NCBI GenBank assembly: GCA_949126835.1
Contig: OX421497.1
Coordinates: forward strand, 44,539,226-44,603,225
Reading direction: 5' to 3'
Length of the DNA stretch: 64,000 nt
DNA from: Anisus vortex
Lineage: Eukaryota > Mollusca > Gastropoda > Planorbidae
Shown: in pieces, positions 13,401-25,400 of the stretch
How the letters are laid out: each line of letters opens with the position of its first letter
Numbering within the stretch: the stretch's first letter is position 1
Notes under the pieces: model-generated
What the model was told of the DNA's origin: nothing
Database searches by the model: none
The model's input: only the letters and a program-made list of their open reading frames with translations
Program-made: the position numbers and the translations under genes

Positions 13401-16400
13401 GTTGAAAACAGAAGACTTTCCAAAGTAGCTTTTCCTTTCAGATTTTCCGCATATCGTCACATTTCGTTGCCCGTTTTTCGGAAGTTTAAAATGACAAAAA
13501 AAACAACAACCGATTCCCTCTACTATAAAAAATATCCAGATCTAAGTAGTTTTTAGTAAGATCAAGCCAGTAAGGCTAAACGTGGTATGGAAACATGAGT
13601 CCATGAATTTGAAAGTTTTGCCTTAGTTTAGAAAGCTCCGCATTGAGTACTTCATTGTACTTCTGGAAAAGCTCATCTATATTAATTTGCAATAAATTGG
13701 GGAAAGAGTAATATGTTTTGAAATTGATTTCACGGCAAGATATGTCCACTTGCAATGCAAATCCATTCCTTCGGTCCAACACATTCGACCCCGTCCTTGT
13801 AAATGCAAGTTCAACTCACTGAAATGTGTCGCCATGTCATGCAGAAAAAAACGGATTTAACAGTCAGTTCTCCTCATTCAATACTGGATTTTTTAAAAAT
13901 CAAGATACACCTTAATTGCTTCCAGTCAAGAAACGAATCTATCCAAGACTTCACCTATACTCCGTATCACTTTCTTCTAGAAGAGACTTAGAAACTATAA
14001 GATTGACTAATTTAACAATAGATTCAATCACAAATCGCAAGTCCAATGATGAGATTTTTGCACACAGACATTCCTGAACTAAAACAGTCGACGCCCAGTA
14101 TGATTCCCATGTAGTTAGCCACGCAGCACCAATTAATTATGCTGACGTACGTTGTTTTGACTATATTTAAAAAATCTTCTTAAGTACATCCCATACGACT
14201 TTTACGATTGTTTTGTCCAGTCTGCCAACGCTAAATTTAATGGATCCTGCATTGCAATACAAAAAATAAATATAAAAAAATATGTGTATATAGACAGGGA
14301 TATTGCTGCAGCATTGACATACAACATTTGAATGTGTCAAAGGCTGAATTTTGATGTAATTTTTTAATAATCAGATATACATTACGCTAGACTAGATCAG
14401 CTGTTTCTAACTGTTTACTTACGCTGACCTTGATTTGCCTTTTCATGTATACAAGTATACCCCAGTCAATGTTGCTTTAATGTTCTTTAGTAATGTTCGT
14501 ACGAAAGAATCTTTATACATTTATAGGTTATTATTTGTCATTTTACACTTTATAATGAACGTATTGAAACTTTTATTTCCATCGTCCGGGCCGCAAAGAT
14601 GTCAGTTGAGGGTCGCAAAGATGTCAGATGCGGGCCACGAAGCCGTCAGTTGCGGGCCGAGAAGATTACAGTTAGTAAGCGTGCCATAAATTTGGCCAGC
14701 ATTTAAAGAGTAAAAGTTCAAATAAGTTTTCTAAAGGGAAGAGAAAATAGTGCTGTACATTATTTTGCCTTCTAACATTTAAATATAAATATAAACAAAG
14801 AATCATTGTCAAGGCAAAAAATCACAAAGATAGCACTGACACTGATATTACAATTTTTTTTGTCTCGGTATTCTCGCTCACTCTCTTCTGATTGTATATA
14901 TCCGTCTTTTTATCACTGTAATATTACCTCCCCTGATAAAACCCTTGATAATGACATCCAATGTCTATAAATAAACACAAACAGCAGAACGCATTCCTAT
15001 TTCCTGCTGTTAAGTTAGAAAGAAGAAAAAAAAAAAAACAAGCCAAAAATCGTTCATTTTGTTCTAGCTAAGCGGATTTTCCCACAGTTCCCAGTTTCTC
15101 AACCTGCTATAAGGTGGCTATTCTTTTCTTTTTACATAAACGATGGAAATTGAAAACCAAATAACGCCATTGGCATTAAAAGAGAGAAGGTTACAGTTAA
15201 TTATACACAAGCACCTGTAGGTTTAGACGACTCCATGTTTCTCTCATATCGCTCTTCACAACAACACTGTGTCTTTGCAAGTTTATTTATTTATTTTTTC
15301 ATGTCATTAAAAACTGAATTAATTTCTTTAATAATAGCAGGAAGGTTTATAGGGTTGTTGATTTGCTGTTATTAAAACAGCCATCTCTTTACCTGCTTTG
15401 TTCCCCACTAAAGAATTGTATTTATATCAATATAATATATCTAGCGTTTTTTTTAAATAGAAAATCTACATTTTATTTACTCAGTAAATGTATTAAAAGG
15501 ATTTAGTACATTATTAAATAGTGGAATCTTAACAAGAAACAATATGTTATAATGGTCGGATATACTTAAGGACAAAAACACTTTTCTTATCCCTTATGCG
15601 ATAACAAGTGCATACAAGTAATCTTTCTTCTCGTGTTACATCTGGGCATGGAATTGGTTACCTGAACAAACCAGGAAATCGAATAACATAAAAATCATTT
15701 AAAACACTGATCAAAATGCAAGACTAGACTCACACCACGGATGAGCGTAGGGCGCAATAATCTCCTTTATAGAAGGAGGGGAGCGTCTGTAATTTACAAG
15801 ACAAGATAAATTCTACTATATTTTTAACACAGTTTGAAAAGGATCTACACAGTTTGAAAATAATCTATTCCATTATTTAATAGAGGACATAACTAGTTAG
15901 CTCTATAACACTAAAAAAAAAAAGTAGTATTCTAGTCTTGTCTTATTTATCATTTATGTATTATAATCATAAATATTAACACACACACACAAAATGGACA
16001 AAATAAATACATGTAAAGGTAACAATTTCCAAGTTACGGTAATGCTTAAAAAAGTATGGATTCCATACGTAACAATGGCAGCATTTTATGAAAAAGTACA
16101 GTCACGCCTACCACCTCCTTCCCTCCCCATCGGTTGTCTGCGTCACTACTACACAGTATAATGGTTTCTATCAGCGATTATCATCAGAAGTCTGAATATA
16201 TAAACACTATTTACTGATGTCGGCGGGGGGCAGGCTTTCCTTACAACATAAAAAAATATCCTTTATGGAAGCTCGTGTGTGTGTCGGATGCTTCCAGGAG
16301 ATAGGGAGAGAAACATAGTCAAAAGACAAAATGTCTATTGTAATAGATTGAGGGCGCCGTCCCGTAAACATATCAGAGAAGGCGGTTAGACAGATATAGG

Positions 16401-19400
16401 TTAGGTTTATGGTCTAAAGTAGGGGTCGACAACCATTTGATAATAGTGTGCCCAAGTTGGATTTCTAATTCATTCAGCATGCCAACAGGCTCAAAGTCAT
16501 CATGATTTAGCACTAAATTTTTTTGTAGACGAGACTTGAAGTGCTCTTTTAGAAGTCTTTTTATTGCGTAAATTCAATCAATGGTATATAGATCTGATTT
16601 CTGCTAAAACAATACCTATAGCAACAACCTCTTTAATAGCAAAAGTCAATTAGCAGATAAACGAATGCATGCCATTTGTTACAGAACTTATCATTAATCC
16701 GGGTGCTGATTTCTAACGACTTTACAGGTATTAATGTATGCTAAGACAAATGGTTGCAATTAAGTTGTTATTGAAAAGAAAAGGTGCTCTGCGTCATAGT
16801 GACGCAATGAGTCACGTGATTCCGTTGCGCGCCCCCAGCCCCACCCCTCTGTTGTATGCTATAAAAAGAAATAATAGGCTTAGAAATGTGGACATGTGGA
16901 AGCGTTCCCCTTTTTGCCTCAACTCAATCTTGGCCCCATGTGCTGTAACAAGCGGAGCATTCTCATTGCACCAGCACATTGTACTCTCAGCAAATGTTTT
17001 GGGGGGTAGGGGTGTGGAGAGGGAGAAGAATGGAGGCACGGTATCGGGGAGAAATAAACGGAAAGAGAAATAAAAAGATATAAACGCAGCCTTTACGGTA
17101 GTGATAATTTCAATGTGTGGTCCACTGGTTGGGCTAACGACAATATGGTCCACAGATAGGTTGTAACAGAAAGTACATTTTAATGTAACAATTTCACATC
17201 ATTTCAATCCATGAAGACATTTTTGGGAAAAAGTCTCTCTGACCAGCAGGTATGACGGGATTGGGTGGTTCAGAACAATGCTTCACTGTCTTTAAGTTTT
17301 GCTGATCGATGTCATGTTAACCTATAGATGAACTGGACCGAACAAGTACCAATATAGGGCAAGATTTAAACTCGATATCGAAGGGCTAGAGTCCCAAATG
17401 CGCTGTCGAAAGATCATCATTCATTTGGATACAAGTTTATAAAATGTCGAAAATATATTTTTAAAAAGCAATATGCGACATAAAAACAGTTTATTTTAGA
17501 TACAAGTTAGATACAAGTTTATGTTACCTAACTATACAACATCCTGTTACTAAACTATATGACATTCGAATTTAGGAAAACTTCTTATTATCTTGTGACG
17601 CTCTCTAGAACTGTTAGCTAAGTTGTATGGCCCAAAATTGTTGCCTGAAAATATGTGCCAAAAACTGTTGTCTGAAAATATGTGCCAAAAATGTCCGAAA
17701 ATATGTGTCAAAACTGTTGGCTGAAAATATGTGCCAAAAAGGTTATCTAAAAATATGTGCCAAAACTGTTGGCTGATAATATGGGCTAAAACTGTTGGCT
17801 GATAATTAATGTGCCAAAACTATTGGCTGATAATATGTGCCAAAACTGTTGGCTGAAAATATGTGCCAAAACTGTGGGCTGATAATTAATATGTGCCAAA
17901 ACTGTTGTTTGATAATATGTGCCAAAACTGTTGTTTGATAATATGTGCCAAAACTGTTGGCTGAAAATATGTGCCAAAACTGTGGGCTGATTATAAGACA
18001 CAGTTATGACTGCTTCAGGAATCGAAAAGCTAAGAATATCGGGAAATATCAGGTTTACATGTTGAGAATGATGGCTAATCGTGTATTTCTTCCAACAGCT
18101 ACAGAGTACTTGACAGCAAAGTAAATTAAAATAATTAGCGAGGTTAAAGCTATAAATTACATTGTCATTTCTTTTTTCCTTCAATAAACTGGATGCTGTG
18201 GATGCTGTGGATGCGAGGAAACAAGAACCTCTGGATACTAAAAACAAGAGAACCACTGAGACAGATAGAATCATTACTTTCCAATGTTTGTCGCAGCAGA
18301 ACCAACCTTCAAGGGGGGCCCGCAGTTGGAACTCTCCAACCTTAATTGAACAGCAGCACCCGGGCACCTATTACCCCACGCCAAAAATTGCTCGGCTCTT
18401 CAGCAGTCATGAAACATATGCCGCGGGTTCGGAAGCCCGCCACGAGCTGCTGGGGAGCGTGCGTTCAGGCGATGTTGATTTCTTTCGACAGCTCTGTTGA
18501 CAGAAAGGCCCGCAGCTGGCTGGCTCTGTGGGCCATATTGATAATACAACCAGCTTCTCTGTTCATTGTCGGTGACAAATAGAACATCTTCAGGAGTAAA
18601 ATAGCAAGGCAACCATTGTAGCATACACAGTAATCCTGCATTCTACGATGTTGCAGCCTCTTATAACTGTCAAACATTCAACTTTTATTGTAGTTCTCAT
18701 TAGACAAAAGTAAACCATCCCCTTTCGCCATGTTTTTTTTAAAGCAACCAATGTTTACACATTTCTTTGTTCAATCGAATAAAAAAAGTCAATAAAATTG
18801 TTATGCATTCAAAAAAATATTTACTTTCTAATACATCACGTGATATATGTATGAATGAGCAGTAGTTAAGCGCATTCTTGCGGTTAAAAACAATCCCACA
18901 GTTAAGCGCATTCTTTGCAGTTAGAAGCCATCTTGCAATTATCTCAGCATGAATACATTTTGATGTAAACACAAGACAAGCAATGAGCCATATAATGTAC
19001 ATTAATACAAAGGTTATGATATAACACACGCCTATTAACAATCATTATATTCTTTATTTGCATCAGTTTTAACAAGACAACACCTCATTCTCGTGACTTT
19101 CATACTAAACTTGCGACTGTGTGATAGTTTTATTGACCTTGCAGGCGTCTGCGCAATGCTTTAGCAAGGAAAGCCAGATGGCTTTCAATGCCGTATTTTA
19201 CCCCATGCCAGGCCGTTTAACCCCCCCCCCCCACACACACCAGTAATGTAGGAATCACAACACCATTAAATGCAAGTTTAATTTATTAGTACTATCTAAC
19301 TTGCAGGCTTATTATAAAATGATGACGAGACGGGGAAGCAAAACAGATTAGGCCTAGGCGTAGGCCTACAAAATAGAAAATTTAATTGTAATTTATGGTA

Positions 19401-22400
19401 TCCTTCCATCCTCAAGGGACGATGGCGCAGTCTCCCTTTCCTCTGCCCCCACGCCTTTCTCCTGGCTCGCAATTTTAATTTTAATAATAATACGTAAATC
19501 GTAAGTAGCGAGGAGTAGCCTGTATATATAATTTATTATACATGTATAACTATCCATCCATCCATCATTCTATCTATTTATCATCTATCTATCCACCCAT
19601 CATGTATCTCTGTCATCTATCTATCCACCCATCATGTATCTCTGTCATCTATCTATCCACCCATCATGTATCTCTGTCATCTATCTATCCACCCATCATG
19701 TTTCTCTGTCATCTATCTATCCACCCATCATGTATCTCTGTCATCTATCTATCCACACATCATGTATCTGTCATCTATCTATCCACCCATCATGTATCTC
19801 TGTCATCTATCTATCCACCCATCATGTATCTCTGTCATCTATCTATCCACCCATCATGTATCTCTGTCATCTATCTATCCACCCATCATGTATCTCTGTC
19901 ATCTATCTATCCTTAGATGTAGTATTGCATTTGAGACAAGTTGAACATATTCGGTTAATGAATAAACTTTGAATAGAACAACTTCTGCTAAATGCCATAT
20001 TTATACTGTCACCGACTGCCCTCTAAAAGACAACCATTCTAATTCAATGCCTTTTTCTACGTCTGAATAAATAGAAATGGTAATCACATATATTTATCTA
20101 GAATTACTGAAAGACGGTAAAAATATAAGGCTATACAAGGTTTCCTATCTAGGGACTAGCTACGCTACATCATAATACAATGAGTGAAATAGAAAACAGA
20201 AAGTGACTTGCCTTAGACACAGTATCCATAGTTTATGTTATTTTAAGTAATCAAGTACACTACACATATATAAGAATTTAACTATAAGCTTTTTCTTCTC
20301 TTATCACTATGCATAACTTTACTTATACAAGGAAAGATTGACAAACTATCTAATTAATAGACTCAATGTAACGTCTTCAGTTTCAGCAGTCAACATATGC
20401 ACTGCGTCTCGACTAGCTATATTTAGACTCTGGTCAAACAGTGGATGCCTTTTATCCAAGCCACGGAATAACATCAGAGATATGTTGATGGACGGGCAGA
20501 AGATATATTTCAAAATTATAACAGGCAGTGTGTGCGATGGGAGTGGGGGGCTGCCATTTGGTGATAGTCGATAGGGATGGGCAGGGGAGAATGGCTAGAA
20601 CACAAGGAGAATTCTTGTTCTAGGTATTAACTATTTTTTTGCATTTGTAACTGAAAACACTAAAATAATACTGATAGAAAACCAATATTCCAGGGCAAGA
20701 TCAGCGCTTACATATATATTGTATAAGATTGGCCAGTAACCAATATAAAATTGTCAAACGATTCATAAAATAATTAAATTCGATTCTAACTTAGAAAAAC
20801 AACACAATAATCGCCTACAATACATAGATGGACACAGGGATAATAACACGTTCCTTTTTCCATGTGCAAAAACTAGTGCATATTTATTTAGTTTTTCCCC
20901 CCAGAGAGACATGAGGGCATGGAATGGGCTGCCTGAACAAACCAGGAAAACACTTTACTTTTTATATAAACACTTATGACTGTCAATGTGCATTCCTGTT
21001 TCTCTTATGGCCACACACAAAAAGAAACCAAACCAAATCACCCCTTTATAAGGAAATTTCAATGTGAATAAACAAGATATTTAAAAACAAAAAACAACTG
21101 TAAAATATAAATAGTAAAATATAAATAGTAGGCTTAATTAGGGCCTTATAAATATAACTAAAAACATAATATTCAATGAGGGTGAGTAGCTAATTTCAAG
21201 TTTTGTATTAGGGGCAGGGGGCTACAAAATTACAAGGTGCAACAGGGAGGAAGTGAGCATGAAATGTGGCCCTTTTTGTGCGTACGTAATATATGGATGT
21301 CCCCAAATGATGACCAATTTTCTTGGGAGGAAAAATGTCAATCTTGATATATTATGGTAATAGAGATTTTTACTTCTCATTAAATTAAATTCCAGACCAT
21401 CTTTGGTAAAAAGCTTTAATTTTGTGTAAGCCTTGTGTAATAATTTATGTTTGTGTACTGAAATAACAAACTGTATATGTTTGTGTACTGAAATAACAAA
21501 CTGTATATGTTTGTGTACTGAAATAACAAACTGTATATGTTTGTGTACTGAAATAACAAACTGTATATGTTTGTGTACTGAAATAACAAACTGTATATGT
21601 TTGTGTACTGAAATAACAAACTGTATATGTTTGTGTACTGAAATAACAAACTGTATATGTGTGTGTACTGAAATAACAAACTGTATATGTTTGTGTACTG
21701 AAATAACAAACTGTATATGTGTGTGTACTGAAATAACAAACTGTATATGTTTGTGTACTGAAATAACATTCTCAAAAGCGACTTACATTCTTCAGCATCC
21801 ATATTCCAAACACCATGATGCAGGCGATAAAACACAAAAAGGCCAAGGACATCAGTGCGGTCAAGGTCATCACCATCTGCATGAGGTCGTCCCCCATGAT
21901 GGTAACCTTTCCTGGGCCTTTGGCGCAGACGGCTGCCGGCGGGGTCAACCTAGGGGTCAGGGTGGATTCCCACAAGGTCAACGCAAGAATGCCAACTAGG
22001 AGAACCGTCTCCGCAGATATCATAGTAGAGGCTGGGAATATCCGGTTGTCGTTTGGTGAGATCTCCTGTCATGATGAAGTGCAACACGGGGGCTGACCAA
22101 ACGCATTAGCTCCATATGGCCAGGAACTTAGGACGGGCGCAGTGTCAAACCAGAGGCTTCTTGCAACTCTGGAATTGAAGCATCAATTTCAATAGTTCAG
22201 AGATCAATTCTCTGTACGGGATTCAGCTCAACCACAGATCCCACTCATTTAGAAAAAGAATCGTCGGTACAAATCACACGGTGCTACAGTGAGATTAAAG
22301 ATACAACAACATCAATACTGCTGACGTGGCAATATTCTTACACTTCTATAAACAGCGACACAATCTAACACAGTCATTTTCGTAGTAACAAAACAACAAA

Positions 22401-25400
22401 ATATTTAGAGCCCTTCCATTAAAATATATCCTCTTAATCAAACCAGCTAAACACTTAACAAAATTCAAGCAGCTTTCTGTCAAATCATGCTTAACATCCA
22501 GTTCACCATCATAATCAATTACTTTTCATTGACCGAAGCTAGAATTAATCTGTAATTTTGTTTGTATAACTTTATTAAAAGTTCATAATAATTTCTTAAT
22601 GATAAACTATATATATATTTATCGTCCCCGTCAGTATTATCTTGTTCTATGTCATCAGATTATAGTTTTGAGAAAAATGAATCTGAAGTTTTTAGAAGCC
22701 TGAAAGATTGTAGTTAAAACGAAGACAAATTGATAAAGTGTTGAAAAAGTAGAGAAGATATTAATGCGTAGATAAGTGAAGATTGAACAAAGTGTTGTTG
22801 TTTTTTTCCCCCATATAAAATAGGTTTTTGGAAAACATGAACATTTGTAGTTAGAACAAGATAATTCTGAGTGGACGAATATGTAACCCTTCACTGCTTA
22901 AAATACAGTCAAAATTACACATACGCAAAATGCTTACAAAAATCCAACAATATTTACACAAACAAAAATACACACAGCTACAACTTCACTACGCAATTTT
23001 GAATGTAAGGCACAGTAAGGTAAGTTTTTTTTTATGCACAATGAAACCACAATCCCATACTTTCTAACATTTAGACAAATAATCGATAGGTTAGATCAAA
23101 GGAGAGGTAGGGGCCTATTGCCTGAAAATGTATTTAGTTATAGGTATCGAACAAGACACACAAAAACCTGATACAGTCCAGACAAATATCAATGTACAAA
23201 CTTCTTTCAGTTCTTTAAAAAAAACAACCATCCCCTTCAACCCGGGTTAGGATACATCTGTAAGCGAGCACTTTTAAAATTTCGCACCTGTCCACATCAC
23301 TGTAACGAGGAAAAATGGAGAGAGAAAATAGGGAAAGTGGTGGGAGGGGGGGGGGCTATAAGGGGGAGACAAATATCACGTGACCTACTGAGTTGATGTA
23401 GCAACTTGGAACTACACAATTGTTAGCTTAAAGATTTGGTCATGACGCTTCAGTTTTAATATGGTAATTAGCAGAGATGTGACATTAAGATACGATTATA
23501 AGAGAAGATTTGGAGAAGCTATCAGATGTCCGAATAGACATGTCATCAAAAGATAGTTCATATTGAAGTTTTGCTTGTACATAATATAAAAAAATGAGCT
23601 TAAGTCTCCCTCTCCAGAGACAGGAGGCCTCAGTGGCGTAGCTAGAGTAAACGTCACCCGGGGCGGTCCGTTCAAATGTCACCCCAGTGACCCCACACGA
23701 CCCTATGCTGAATGGTTAGGTGTAGCTAAATTTTCATACATACTCCACCTCTAGTCTAGTTTCTACTTTACTCTACTGATCGGTACGTTACTGCTTACAT
23801 GTATGATCCAAGACAAAATCCGAATCCAATACCACAAAATAAATACTTCAAATCCAAAGATTTTTAAAATGCAACTGTTCACTTTCAGAACATCTAAATG
23901 CAAAACACGGCAATGCACATACCAAAAGAATGTCCTTCGACACTATAGTCCTAGAAGGAATGTCTTCTTGTTTTCATTGTGGCAAACAGGTCAATGACAT
24001 CGTCAAAATCTATTTGTCTTGTAAGCTCGTGTTCAATGGACAGAACAGCCAGATCCGACAATCTCGACTGGCTCATGGTTGACCGGAGGTAATTTTTTAT
24101 AAGTTTCATTATGGAGAAACTTCTTTCACACGATGCCACAGAAAAACATATTGTCAGAAAGAATCTTAGAGTCAGCGTAAGATATGGCAATGATTCAACA
24201 AAGTCCCACTTGATGATAAATAAACCGTAGGAATTTCAGTACAGTCCAGTGCTTGGCTTCCTTCAAGTTTATTTCGACTGCTTGTAGGTTTCGCCTTAAA
24301 CGTGTTATTTCTAGACAAAGGTCTTCTTCAGACAGCTCATCATACACGGCTGTGAGCTTGGTAACAGACAACTGTATTTCTTCGTCGTTGGCACAAATAA
24401 TATGGTCTGGCTGAACGGCAGAAAAAGTCAGCAAAATGTCATTCACTGCCTTTCCTCTCGTATCTAACTCCATATGAAAACGGTCCAGACACTCTAACAT
24501 TGCTCTCTTGGTCTCCTCCTGCAATGACAATCCAGCATTTCTTGCCCCCTCTCCTGGTAATCTTCTCTTTCTTATGATTCTCTTCTCTGTAGGGATATCA
24601 AGTTCTTCACATTTCGCAAGTGCCTGCTGGACGGCATTGTCATTAACCTTCGTACGCTGCTGTTCCAAAAATACCTTGAGAGCCCTTAGTTTGGTTGCAA
24701 GTAATACCTGGTGTTTGCATGTACTTCTGTGCTAAGTCGACTTCTTGTAAAACGTCACCCCAAGAAAAACAAGAACGAAATTAAAGAAAAGTTGCATATA
24801 GCTGGCAACAGATTGTGCGCAGCGCCTCTTGTCTCCACGCTTTCTTGGACATCACACAGAGCTTCAATGTCTTCCACAAACTGGTTAAACTTCTGTATCA
24901 CTGGCTTCACTGCATCAGCATGTGCACTCCAGAGAGTTGTGGACAGTCTCTTCACTGTTAGACCTGTGTATTTCACTAGTACATCCCAGCGATGGTCGAC
25001 AGAGCAAAAAAAGTGTACAGCGCCACAAGACTTAAAAAAAAAACGTTACACAAGACGGACTGTTAGCAAACGAATGTTTGCCACAAAGGTTCAAATAATG
25101 ATTGGAACAAGGTACAAAAATTGCCTTCGGATTAATGTCTTTGATCTTTTGTTGTACACCACCTTGGATTCCAGCCATGCTTGCTGCATTATCGTACCCT
25201 TGACCGCGACATAACTGAATATTCACTCCTTCCTTTTCTAGTTTCTCGAGGATATCGCCAGTCAATGCAGTAGCATACTACCTGACTGTCTGTTCTTTGC
25301 TGGAATCTGACAAGATGTGCTCTTAACGCCACATCGTAGTGAGATAACAATTCAACAAGCTCCAAGAAGTTACCTTTGTATAATGATGACGCATCCTCTC

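Larger units (their letters stand above)
12642..14700. mobile_element. Degenerate hAT-type DNA transposon, rearranged
   Basis: The left edge carries the hAT-like terminus GGGGTCGGCAACC (12645-12657). On the minus strand at 13835-13576 the frame gives 'MATHFSELNLHLQGRG', then after a frame shift 'FQKYNEVLNAELSKLRQNF'. Both resemble the central region of GTF2IRD2/ZBED-like hAT transposases. At 14590-14660 are repeated GGGCCGCAAAGATGTCAG-like words. No matching right terminus or target duplication was found. A LINE tail and a palindromic element are nested inside. Confidence 0.5.

Noticed and set aside
16738..17153. 111- and 113-codon frames on opposite strands
   Set aside because: They overlap each other over the same GC-richer patch and neither shows conserved motifs or splice context.
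19542..19972. Three overlapping plus-strand frames of His/Pro/Ser-rich repeats
   Set aside because: All three frames are open because of the 32-bp tandem repeat; no conserved start, splice or domain.
21416..21999. Long repeat frames on both strands over the 30-bp array (Cys/Ile-rich plus, Phe/Gln/Tyr-rich minus)
   Set aside because: The 30-bp period keeps any frame open. The minus-strand one overlaps the candidate transmembrane exon in a different frame and crosses its donor.
22655..22894. 79-codon minus frame upstream of the candidate alternative exon as an extra coding exon
   Set aside because: Phe/Lys/Thr-rich AT-driven frame without splice sites in a useful phase.
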